Below are positions 1 to 6,594 of a stretch of 24,381 nt of DNA, in pieces. A program made the translations under genes and the position numbers. The notes under the pieces were generated by a model. It was given only the letters and a program-made list of their open reading frames with translations, had not been told where the DNA came from and did not search any database. How positions within the stretch are numbered: position 1 is the first letter of the stretch; each line of letters starts with the position of its first letter. This DNA is from Pseudomonadota bacterium (GTDB lineage Bacteria > Desulfobacterota > Desulfobacteria > Desulfobacterales > Desulfosarcinaceae): contig JAEYRZ010000073.1 of the NCBI GenBank assembly GCA_023435265.1, positions 1 through 24,381 on the forward strand, given 5' to 3'.

Positions 1-34
1 TCGTCGGCAGCGTCAGATTGTGTATAAGAGACAG
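1..34. other. Illumina Nextera (Tn5) adapter remnant, not genomic
   Basis: The first 34 bases match the Nextera read-1 transposase adapter, including the Tn5 mosaic-end core (tgtataagagacag at 21-34), with one extra T in the 'cagattgtg' stretch. This is library-construction sequence retained at the contig end. The minus-strand reading frame of the neighbouring kinase runs straight into it and picks up a few artefactual residues (CLLYTI). Real genomic sequence starts at about position 35. Confidence 0.96.
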
Positions 35-420
35 TGCTCCAGGCGGTCGATCAGCGGGCGCCGGTCGGCCGGCACGCGTAAAAGATCCGCCGCCAGCGGC
101 GTCTGAAACGAGCCGTCCGGATTGTTCTGCAGGTAGCCCAGGATGAATTCCGCGCCCGGCGGTTCGGCGAGCGGCGAACGGCGCGGCGTGCCGCCCGAAG
201 TCACCACGGTGTGGTGGTATTCGTCCACGGCGCGGCGCTCCTCCTGCTGCAGCAGCTCCGCCAGTTCGCGCTCCATCTGGTCGAACAGGGTTTCGGCGAA
301 GAAGCCGAGCTGGGCGCGCTCCTCGCGCGCCAGGCCGTCCGCGGTACGCAGGATCACGAAGGTGAGCGGGACCGAGACCGCCAGGCTGAAGAGTATGATG
401 TAGAGCCGCAGCCGTTTCAT
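35..420 (-). CDS. Sensor histidine kinase, N-terminal fragment (truncated at contig end)
   Basis: About 128 N-terminal residues remain. They start MKRLRLYI, followed by one hydrophobic membrane segment at about residues 6-26, then a charged helical stretch with LAELLQQEE at about 52-60, which looks like the start of a periplasmic sensing region. No catalytic domain is preserved because the gene runs into adapter sequence. The assignment as a kinase rests mainly on context: its ATG overlaps the stop of the upstream OmpR-type response regulator by four bases (ATGA at 417-420), the usual coupled arrangement of a regulator and its cognate membrane kinase. The signal sensed cannot be told from this fragment. 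Confidence 0.7.
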
Positions 421-1115
421 ACGCCACCTGCGAGGCGGTAGCCTTCGCCGCGTACGGTTTCGATCATCTCCTCGCCGGGCAGCAGGGCCGCGATCTTCTT
501 GCGCAGTTTGAGCATGTGGATGTCTACGGTGCGCGTTTCGATCCCGGCATCGGCATAGTGCCACACCCGGGTGAGGAGTTCTTTGCGCGAGACGATGCGA
601 TCGCGGTGCTGGAACAGGTAGGCGATGATGTCCATTTCGCGCCGCGTCAGCTCCTGTACCTGGTCCGCCAGGGCGGCGCGCAGGTTCCGGCCGTCGAAAA
701 GGATGCCGCGCCATTCGAGCGTGACATCGCCGCAGGCTTTGCCGCTGCGCCGCAGCAGGGCCTCCAGGCGCACCATCAGCTCGCGCAGGGAGAACGGCTT
801 GGGAATGTAATCGTCGGCGCCGCACTTGAAGCCGTTGATCACATCGTCCTCGGCGCCCTTGGCCGTGAGCATGATGATCGGCTGCAGCGGTCGTTCGGCG
901 CGCACCCGCCGGCAGATCGCAAAGCCATCCATGCCGGGCAGCATCACATCCAGCAGCACCACGTCATACACGCCTTCCAATGCAGCCGTGCAGCCGCGTA
1001 CGCCGTCGGCTTCGCCATGCGCGGCATAGCCGTGGAACACCATCACATCCAGTAGGCCGTTCAAAATGGCGGAGTCGTCTTCGACAATCAGGATGCGTGC
1101 CTTGGGATGCTTCAT
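417..1115 (-). CDS. OmpR/PhoB-family response regulator
   Basis: A 232-residue two-domain DNA-binding regulator. The receiver domain (about 5-120) has the acidic pair in VEDD (12-14), the phospho-acceptor D56 in LLDVMLPG, the T84 region of MLTA and the conserved K106 in PKPF. The C-terminal winged helix (about 132-230) has the family hallmarks TRREMDIIAYL, SRKELL and the VDIHMLKLRKKI recognition helix, ending RGEGYRL. It starts at an ATG with GGAGAGGG a few bases upstream. It is the first gene of a two-gene operon with the truncated kinase and is divergent from the VWA operon, with 181 bp between the starts. The target genes are unknown; autoregulation is a reasonable inference. Confidence 0.93.
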   Translation of the reverse strand: MKHPKARILIVEDDSAILNGLLDVMVFHGYAAHGEADGVRGCTAALEGVYDVVLLDVMLPGMDGFAICRRVRAERPLQPIIMLTAKGAEDDVINGFKCGADDYIPKPFSLRELMVRLEALLRRSGKACGDVTLEWRGILFDGRNLRAALADQVQELTRREMDIIAYLFQHRDRIVSRKELLTRVWHYADAGIETRTVDIHMLKLRKKIAALLPGEEMIETVRGEGYRLAGGV

Positions 1116-1219
1116 GGGCCCTCTCCGGTTGGGTTCGATGCTGTCATAACCGAAATCGAAGCTGCTGCAAAGTTAAAGTTTTGTAAAAAAAAGGCTCTAA
1201 CCTTTTGCATTTGTTTGAA

Positions 1220-1247
1220 TTGTCTTTTCAGGGCGACCGCATACAAT
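1220..1247 (+). promoter_or_regulatory. Candidate sigma70 promoter of the VWA-PspA operon
   Basis: TTGTCT (1220-1225) and TACAAT (1242-1247) are separated by 16 bp, giving 4/6 and 5/6 matches to the -35 and -10 consensus. Transcription would start near 1254, leaving a leader of about 43 bases before the VWA start. The region is markedly AT-rich compared with the flanking genes. A short AAAAGG/CCTTTT inverted repeat lies just upstream at 1189-1206. This is pattern matching only. Confidence 0.5.
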
Positions 1248-1296
1248 CGACTCCAATGAAGACCATTTCGCTAAACCCAAACGAAAGGAAATGCTC

Positions 1297-2715
1297 ATGA
1301 AGGCGTGTAAAAAGAGTGTATGGCTCGTTATCGCCCTGATCGGGGCGATCAGCGCCGCGCTGGTGCTGCTGGACAACCGTCGGTCGATAATGGCCAATGC
1401 GTATCCCGAGACCCGATCGGACGACGTGATCGGTGTGGCGACGCGGCTGGTTCAGGACAAGATCCTGGTCGGGTCGGACGGTCGCTTCTCCATGGCGCTC
1501 GACCTGACGGCCGCCGAAATCCGCCGACCGGTCGACCGGACGCGTCAGAACGTCGACCTGGTCGTGGTTCTGGACCGCAGCGGCTCCATGGCGGGACAGA
1601 AGATCGATGACGCGCGCCAGGCGATCATCCAGATGCTGAGGCGGCTGTCGCCCGAGGACCGCCTGAGCCTCGTCGTGTATGACACGGCGATCCAGACCCT
1701 TTTTCCGCTGACGCCGATGACCGAGGCGCAGCGCCGACGATTCGCGACGCTGGTGGAGCAGGTCATGCCCGGCGGGGGCACCAATCTGGGCGGCGGCCTG
1801 AGCGCCGGAATCGACGCGCTGCGTCAGGTTCCCTCCGAGGGCCGGCAGCGCAAGGTGATCCTGATTTCCGACGGTCTGGCGAACCACGGCCTGACCGATC
1901 CGGCCGCGCTCGGGCAAATGGCCTCAGGGGCCGCCGTTCAGCGCATCGCCGTGAGCACGGTTGGCGTGGGCCTGGATTTCAACGAGGCGTTGATGACCGC
2001 GCTCGCCGACTATGGCGCCGGGCGCTATCATTTTCTGGAGAATCCGAATGCCTTCGCAGCGGTCCTGGCGCACGAATTCGAGACGGCGCGTGATGTGGCC
2101 GCCGCCGGCCTGGAACTTCGCATTCCGCTGAAACATGGGCTGCAGGTCGTCGACGCCGGCGGCTTTCCGATCCGCATCGACGGGGAGGCCGCCGTGATCC
2201 GGCCCGGAGATCTGCTCAGCGCCGAGCAGCGCAGAATCTTTCTGACCCTGCAGCTGCCTGCCGATCGGCCCCGGCGCTACATCCTGGACGGCGTAACGGT
2301 CCGCTACCAACAGGCGGGCGCAACCCGCACACTCGTCTCGGGCCAGTCCCTGGACGTGGCCTGCGTGGCGGATGACAAGGCGGTCATGGCCAGCATCGAC
2401 AGGGCGGCCTGGGGTAGCCGGGTGCTGCAGGAAGATTTTGGACGCCTCAAGGAGTCGGTGGCTGATGCGGTCCGCAAGGGCGAGAAACAGGGAGCCCTGC
2501 GCCTGATACAGGAGTATGAAACGCGCACCGGTGCAGTCAACGGCACGCTGCAGGCGCCGGAAGTCACGCAGAACCTTGCAACGGACGTGCGGGCGCTGCG
2601 CAAGGGGGTGGAAGAGACGTTCAGCGGCGCCCCGGCCGCGGTGGCTGAAAAGCAGAAGAAAAACGCCAAAGCGCTGCAGTACGACGCCTACCAGAGCCGG
2701 CGGGCCAAAAAGTAA
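1297..2715 (+). CDS. Membrane-anchored von Willebrand factor A domain protein
   Basis: A 472-residue protein with an N-terminal hydrophobic segment (about 8-25, a signal anchor or signal peptide) and then a VWA domain (about 86-265). The metal-ion-dependent adhesion site is intact: DRSGS at D93/S95/S97, a GGGTNLGGGL threonine loop and LISDGLANHG. VWA domains bind divalent metal and mediate protein-protein contacts. The C-terminal 200 residues are charged and largely helical, ending in a Lys/Arg-rich tail. I chose the second ATG (1297) because AAGGA at 1285-1289 is about 7 bases away; the first ATG at 1291 would be too close. The next gene, PspA-like, follows after 11 bases. Similar VWA proteins are predicted extracytoplasmic (COG2304-like), but the role here is not known. 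Confidence 0.88.
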   Translation: MKACKKSVWLVIALIGAISAALVLLDNRRSIMANAYPETRSDDVIGVATRLVQDKILVGSDGRFSMALDLTAAEIRRPVDRTRQNVDLVVVLDRSGSMAGQKIDDARQAIIQMLRRLSPEDRLSLVVYDTAIQTLFPLTPMTEAQRRRFATLVEQVMPGGGTNLGGGLSAGIDALRQVPSEGRQRKVILISDGLANHGLTDPAALGQMASGAAVQRIAVSTVGVGLDFNEALMTALADYGAGRYHFLENPNAFAAVLAHEFETARDVAAAGLELRIPLKHGLQVVDAGGFPIRIDGEAAVIRPGDLLSAEQRRIFLTLQLPADRPRRYILDGVTVRYQQAGATRTLVSGQSLDVACVADDKAVMASIDRAAWGSRVLQEDFGRLKESVADAVRKGEKQGALRLIQEYETRTGAVNGTLQAPEVTQNLATDVRALRKGVEETFSGAPAAVAEKQKKNAKALQYDAYQSRRAKK

Positions 2716-2726
2716 AGGAGGGCGCA

Positions 2727-3287
2727 ATGGGTATCTTGACTCGCATGTTGACCTTGTGGAAAGCCGATCTGCACGGCGTTATGGATCAGATCGAGGATAA
2801 GCCGCTGCTGCTCAAGCAGTACCTCCGCGAAATGGAAGCCGATCTGCAGCGCAAAGCGGCGCGCCTCGAATGGCTCGCCCGGACCGGCGTGCAGCTGCAG
2901 CGCGATGTGGACGCCCGCGAACGGGAATCGGTCAAACTCGAAGAAGATCTCGACCTGGCATTGCGCAAGGAGAAGGACGACATCGCCAGGATGCTGATCC
3001 GCAAGGGGAACGCGCAGCGTTCGGCCCGCGAAGCGCTGCGGCGGCAGATCCAGTCGGTTGAGGAAGAGCGGCGGCAATTGGCTGAAACGGTCGCGCGCCA
3101 GCGCCTGCAGTACGACCAGCTCAAGATCAAGGCAGCGACCGCGGGCCGCCAGGCGGATCAATCTGGCCGGGAGCAGACCGGATCCGCGTGCCCGGCGGAG
3201 CCTGCCTGGGCGCCGCCCGGCGAGGAGGAGATCGAACTCGAGCTGATCCGGCGCAAGGAGGCGCTGCGCAAGGGAGGTGACGCATGA
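2727..3287 (+). CDS. PspA/IM30-family coiled-coil protein
   Basis: 186 residues starting MGILTRMLTLWKADLHGVMDQIEDK, the typical amphipathic N-terminal helix of PspA/Vipp1. Long charged coiled coils with a KQYLREMEADL element follow to about residue 138, and then a Pro/Gly-rich hinge and a short acidic-basic tail. PspA proteins are ESCRT-III relatives that bind stressed inner membranes. This copy is shorter than the usual 220 or so residues and lacks the later helices, so it may be a specialised paralogue. The Shine-Dalgarno AAAGGAGG (2714-2721) is near perfect. It lies 11 bases after the VWA gene and overlaps the next ORF by an ATGA, so the three are almost certainly co-translated. No PspF-like activator is adjacent. 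Confidence 0.85.
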   Translation: MGILTRMLTLWKADLHGVMDQIEDKPLLLKQYLREMEADLQRKAARLEWLARTGVQLQRDVDARERESVKLEEDLDLALRKEKDDIARMLIRKGNAQRSAREALRRQIQSVEEERRQLAETVARQRLQYDQLKIKAATAGRQADQSGREQTGSACPAEPAWAPPGEEEIELELIRRKEALRKGGDA

Positions 3288-3820
3288 ACCGGCCGATCCG
3301 CACCACCATCGTGTTCGGGCTGCTCAGCGGAATGTGTCTCGCTCCGGCGGCTTGGTATCTGAGTGCCCGCTGGGCCTGGCCGCCGGCCTTCAAAGCCGCG
3401 CTGTGGCTCGATCTGACCCTGTATTCGCTGTTGTTGGCCCGCTGGAGCGGCGCGCGCATCGCCGGATTGATTTTCCCGCTCGTGCTGCTGCTGGGCGCCG
3501 TATTCTGGCCGGCCGCGGGCAGCGGGTTCCTGTGGCTGACCCTGGGCGTCTTTTGCTGGATCCGCAGCGGCATCTGTTTTCGGCACGCACCGCTGCGCGC
3601 CCTGACCGCGGAACTGCTCACGGCCGTGGGTGGAGCCGGACTGGTGATCATGCTCTGGCCCCGATCGGCGGCCGCCCAGGTGCTGGCCGTCTGGCTTTTC
3701 TTTCTTTGCCAGACGCTCTATTTCTTCGTTCTGCCTGCCCGAACCGTCAGCCGGCCCGAGGCCGAACCCGATCCTTTCGATCGGGCCCGGGAGGAACTGG
3801 AACGCGTGCTGGAAGGCTAA
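3284..3820 (+). CDS. Small multi-pass inner-membrane protein of unknown function
   Basis: 178 residues, strongly hydrophobic, with about five or six predicted membrane segments (roughly 8-26, 38-52, 57-75, 78-92, 108-124 and 130-150). A short acidic cytoplasmic tail rich in E, D and R (PEAEPDPFDRAREELERVLEG) follows. I do not recognise the family. Its start overlaps the stop of the PspA-like gene (ATGA at 3284-3287), so translation is coupled. A membrane partner that recruits or is protected by the PspA-like protein, with the VWA protein as an extracytoplasmic element, is an inference from gene order only. Confidence 0.75.
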   Translation: MNRPIRTTIVFGLLSGMCLAPAAWYLSARWAWPPAFKAALWLDLTLYSLLLARWSGARIAGLIFPLVLLLGAVFWPAAGSGFLWLTLGVFCWIRSGICFRHAPLRALTAELLTAVGGAGLVIMLWPRSAAAQVLAVWLFFLCQTLYFFVLPARTVSRPEAEPDPFDRAREELERVLEG

Positions 3821-3860
3821 GTGGATGAGCAGGCGGTTAGAGCCGCCGGTGCAGGGGCAG

Positions 3861-3887
3861 CGGCAGGATGCCGGGACCCGGCTGCCG
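3861..3887 (+). terminator. GC-rich hairpin after the VWA-PspA-membrane operon
   Basis: CGGCAG (3861-3866) pairs with CTGCCG (3882-3887), and an inner CCGGG/CCCGG (3871-3875 / 3877-3881) stacks on it across a GATG bulge. It sits 40 bases after the stop of the third operon gene. There is no U-tract, so it is either a weak terminator or an mRNA 3'-end stabiliser. Confidence 0.3.
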
Positions 3888-3943
3888 GAAAATGGTCCGC
3901 GACGTGCCGGGCATCTCAGAACAGCCGGGCCGCAGTGTATGAT

Positions 3944-3972
3944 TTGCTTTCGCGCGGGAAGCGGTCTATTTT
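3944..3972 (+). promoter_or_regulatory. Possible promoter of the EcsC gene
   Basis: TTGCTT (3944-3949) and TATTTT (3967-3972) are 17 bp apart. Initiation would fall at about 3979, almost exactly on the first ATG of the EcsC N-terminal ORF, implying a leaderless or very short-leader mRNA. No Shine-Dalgarno is visible before that ATG, which fits but does not prove this. Both boxes match consensus only partly. Confidence 0.3.
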
Positions 3973-3978
3973 ATCGGC

Positions 3979-4104
3979 ATGGCTCCCGAATCGATGACTC
4001 CTGAAGATTTTTCCGCCTTGCGCCAGGCCAAAGCATTGCTGGAGAACCCCGGCTGGGCGATCCGAATGACCGCCCTGCTCGGCACGCCCCTTGAACGGGC
4101 ATGA
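3979..4104 (+). CDS. EcsC-family N-terminal fragment (41 aa), out of frame with the rest
   Basis: This short ORF reads MAPESMTPEDFSALRQAKAL and continues LLENPGWAIRMTALLGTPLERA. That is the characteristic N-terminus of EcsC-family proteins: a polar helix with AkaLLEnPg, then llGkPiE. Its TGA overlaps the ATG of the main EcsC ORF (ATGA at 4101-4104), which is in the -1 frame. Inserting one base in the GGG run at 4097-4099 would fuse the two as ...TPLERGMNLLPEKW, the expected family order. So this is the 5' part of one gene, broken by a real frameshift or a sequencing error, or kept as a coupled two-cistron unit. A second possible start is the ATG at 3994. Confidence 0.7.
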   Translation: MAPESMTPEDFSALRQAKALLENPGWAIRMTALLGTPLERA

Positions 4105-4772
4105 ATTTATTGCCCGAAAAGTGGTCCGGTCAACTCAACCGTAGCGTGCGGGCGGCGCTGGAGAAGGCGCTGCGGATTGCGGCCGGATCTCTGGCCGAAG
4201 CACCGGGACGGGCTTCGGCCGAACGCACGCATACGCTCCTGGCCGCGGCGGGCGGTGGCATGGGCGGAATTTTAGGCCTGCCCGGCCTGCTGATGGAATT
4301 GCCGTTTTCGACGGTGATCATGCTGCGCTCGATCATCGAAATCGCACGCAGCGAGGGCGAGTCGATCCGTGACGCGGAGACGCTGCTGGCCTGCCTCGAG
4401 GTTTTCGCCCTGGGCGGCCGTTCCGGCAACGACAATGCGGCGGAAAGCGGCTATTTCGCAATGCGTGCGCTCCTGGCGCGCAGCCTGCGCGACGCCGCGC
4501 GGCATATCGCCGCCCGGGGATTGTCGCAGGAAGGGGCGCCGGTGCTGGTGCGCTTCATCAGTCAAATCGCTTCGCGCTTCGGCGTCACGGTGGGCGAGAA
4601 AGCCGCGGCCCAGGCGCTGCCGCTGGTCGGCGCGGCCGGCGGCGTGATGATCAATACCATGTTCATCCATCATTTCCAGGATACGGCCCGAGGACATTTC
4701 ATCGTCCGGCGGCTGGAGCGGATCTACGGTGGAGAGCGCGTCGCGCGCGAATATGCCGCCATTGCGGTGTAA
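4101..4772 (+). CDS. EcsC-family protein, main part
   Basis: 223 residues covering the body of the EcsC family (named for Bacillus EcsC; molecular function unsettled). Features are LLPEKWSGQLNRSV at the start, a glycine-rich AAGGGMGGILGLPGLLMELPFST segment (about 51-73) that is probably membrane-associated, a helical IIEIARSEGESIRDAETLLACLEVFALGG block, and a C-terminal ALPLVGAAGGVMINTMFIHHFQDTARGHF motif. This ORF alone lacks the family's N-terminal LLENPG helix, which is encoded immediately upstream in another frame. There is no clear Shine-Dalgarno before 4101, so expression probably depends on frameshifting or on reinitiation at the ATGA. It stands alone between the VWA-PspA operon and a convergent minus-strand cluster. 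Confidence 0.82.
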   Translation: MNLLPEKWSGQLNRSVRAALEKALRIAAGSLAEAPGRASAERTHTLLAAAGGGMGGILGLPGLLMELPFSTVIMLRSIIEIARSEGESIRDAETLLACLEVFALGGRSGNDNAAESGYFAMRALLARSLRDAARHIAARGLSQEGAPVLVRFISQIASRFGVTVGEKAAAQALPLVGAAGGVMINTMFIHHFQDTARGHFIVRRLERIYGGERVAREYAAIAV

Positions 4773-4792
4773 CAGGCTGTCGAAAAACATCG

Positions 4793-4822
4793 CACCAGGC
4801 CGTGATGCTGTGTGGCGTGGTG
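4793..4822 (+). terminator. Candidate terminator after EcsC
   Basis: CACCA-G-GCC (4793-4801) pairs with GGC-G-TGGTG (4814-4822) around a 12-base loop with one G-G mismatch, followed by TTTAAG. It lies 20 bases beyond the EcsC stop. The U-tract is short, so termination strength is uncertain. From 4823 to 4976 I see no credible gene. Confidence 0.4.
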
Positions 4823-4976
4823 TTTAAGAAATGCTCGCGTACCGGCGTGCATGCGCAGCGATTTGAAAGCCGCGCGCCTTGCCTGCGGCGCGACGCCCGT
4901 ATTCTACAGCCTGGTAAAGCTCGAAGAACCCGCATCCGGTTTCCGCGCCTGACGCCTCCGGGCGGCGAGCGCGGCG

Positions 4977-5159
4977 CTAGCGCCGGCCCTTCCATACTTC
5001 GGGAAGTTTTTCCTGGGGCTGGTACCAGCTGGGTCCGTCGATCCAGGGCGGTTTGGGGGAGTTCTGCGCATCCGGTTCCTGCCGGCCCCGCTTGCCCTTT
5101 CGCCCGGACGATTCGGCCTCCGGGGCGGCACTCCCGCACTTTTTGCGTATACGCTTCAC
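4977..5159 (-). CDS. Small basic protein of unknown function (60 aa)
   Basis: 60 residues from a GTG start with an excellent GGAAGGAG 6-8 bases upstream. The N-terminal half is Lys/Arg-rich and low complexity (KRIRKKCG ... GRKGKRGR). The C-terminal half is Pro/Trp-rich (PKPPWIDGPSWYQPQEKLPEVW) and looks like a real conserved peptide. There is one cysteine and no membrane segment. It lies 109 bases downstream of the GAF kinase on the same strand, so it may be the last gene of that operon or have its own promoter near the ATGCGGATTCCGCAT palindrome. I do not recognise the family. The strong ribosome site and lack of a better frame support it being real. Confidence 0.5.
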   Translation of the reverse strand: MKRIRKKCGSAAPEAESSGRKGKRGRQEPDAQNSPKPPWIDGPSWYQPQEKLPEVWKGRR

Positions 5160-5212
5160 TGGTTTCTCCTTCCTGCCTCAAGATCCGGGCAGGCCGTTGC
5201 CGGGTGGATCGC

Positions 5213-5227
5213 ATGCGGATTCCGCAT
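5213..5227. repeat. 15-bp perfect palindrome upstream of the 60-aa gene
   Basis: ATGCGGATTCCGCAT is a perfect 7-bp inverted repeat around one central base. It is located between the kinase stop (5269) and the start of the small basic gene (5159). It could be an operator for the small gene or a short hairpin at the kinase mRNA end; there is no U-tract. Confidence 0.35.
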
Positions 5228-5268
5228 TGTTCGCCGGCTGATTGATCGGGCGAACGCGCATATTCGAT

Positions 5269-6594
5269 TCAGTCGATCGCCGGCAGATAAACCTGCACCG
5301 TGGTGCCTTTGCCGACCGTCGATTCAACCGTAATCTCCCCGTGATGATTCTTGACGATTCCGTAGGTGGCGGCCATGCTCAATCCGCGGCCCATGAACTT
5401 GGTCGAGAAGAAGGGCTCGAAGATGTGCTGCAGCGTTTCCTCGTCCATGCCCCGGCCATCGTCCGCGATCCGCAGCAGGATATATTCGCCGGCGCTCAAC
5501 TGCACCGGAGTTTCCCCGGAAGATTCCGGGAGGGACACTTTGGTGGCGTCGATACGGATCCGGCCTCCGCTTTCCAGGGCTTCCGATGCGTTGGTGATGA
5601 TGGCCGACACTGCGAGCTGCATCTGGGTTGCATCGACGTGAACGCGGAATGTCCTGGGCGGAAGCGTCAGCAGAACTTCGATGGGCTGCTCGACATTCTT
5701 CTTCAGCGGGTTCAGCGCAATTTCAACCAGATCTTCGATAAAGAGGGTCTCGGGATTGTATTTGCCGCCGCGCGCGTAGGCCAGCAGCTTGGAGGTCAGC
5801 TCCCGCATGCGCTCGGCGGCGGTTTCGATGCGTTCGGCGTACTTGGCGACATCCCGTCCGCTGGCTACTGCCATCTTGGTCAAGTCCAGGTAGCCGAACA
5901 GCATCGCCAGTGCGTTGTTGTACTGGTGCGCCACCCCGCTGGCCAGGGTGGCGATGGCATCCATCTTGCGCGCATTCAGCATCTGGCTGTCGCGCTTGCG
6001 CAGCTCGCTGACCTTTTCATCCACCCGAGTTTGGAGTTCGGCATTCTGGCGTTTGAACATCTCCAGGTATTCCAAACTCTCCAGCGTATTGGCGGCGTTC
6101 CGAAGCAGCAGCGAAAGCACCTGAAGCGATCCGTCGGGCAGCCTGGGCGAACGGGCCGGCAAAAGACCGATAAAAATTCCTCGAATCCGGGAGTAGGTCG
6201 CCATGACATGCAGGAGCACCCGGTTGCGGTGGTCGGCGAAAACGGTGAGGCCGCGCCGCTCGCGCAGCGCCCAGGCGATGTAGCCGTTTTCGATCAACTG
6301 CGGCAGGCATTCCTGAAGCCCGCCTTTCCTTTCTTCCGGGAAAAAGCAGGCGGGACGGATGTCGGAAGTGGTCTGGTCGACCAGATAGACGGCACCGACT
6401 TCGAACGGGATGATTTCCTTGACGCGCCGAGCGGTGAGCTCGACCAGTTCGAGCGGTTCGACGGGGTGATCCACTTGTTTTTGAAAATCGCCGATCGAGA
6501 GCACCTGTTCGATCGCCTCGAGCACCGAACGGTATTTTTGTTCCCCGGCGGTCGGCCGCCGCTCCTCTTTTCCGACCGGCTCGCTAAATGTCAT
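5269..6594 (-). CDS. Soluble GAF-domain sensor histidine kinase, no adjacent regulator
   Basis: 441 residues with no membrane segment. A GAF-like sensory domain spans about 20-178 (ELTARRVKEIIPFEVGAVYLVD ...), followed by a coiled-coil linker (about 180-208). Next comes a HisKA dimerisation domain with the phospho-acceptor H223 in SGVAHQYNNALA, and an HATPase domain with N-box IITNASEAL, G1 DDGRGMDEE, F-box IFEPFFSTK and G2 MGRGLSMAATYGIV. The H-box reads AHQYNN rather than AHEFNN. The start overlaps the HDOD gene by 11 bases, so the two are one translational unit. There is no response regulator next to it; partners could be encoded elsewhere, or the HDOD protein may act in the same pathway. 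GAF domains often bind cyclic nucleotides, haem or small molecules, but the ligand here cannot be read from sequence. Confidence 0.9.
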   Translation of the reverse strand: MTFSEPVGKEERRPTAGEQKYRSVLEAIEQVLSIGDFQKQVDHPVEPLELVELTARRVKEIIPFEVGAVYLVDQTTSDIRPACFFPEERKGGLQECLPQLIENGYIAWALRERRGLTVFADHRNRVLLHVMATYSRIRGIFIGLLPARSPRLPDGSLQVLSLLLRNAANTLESLEYLEMFKRQNAELQTRVDEKVSELRKRDSQMLNARKMDAIATLASGVAHQYNNALAMLFGYLDLTKMAVASGRDVAKYAERIETAAERMRELTSKLLAYARGGKYNPETLFIEDLVEIALNPLKKNVEQPIEVLLTLPPRTFRVHVDATQMQLAVSAIITNASEALESGGRIRIDATKVSLPESSGETPVQLSAGEYILLRIADDGRGMDEETLQHIFEPFFSTKFMGRGLSMAATYGIVKNHHGEITVESTVGKGTTVQVYLPAID

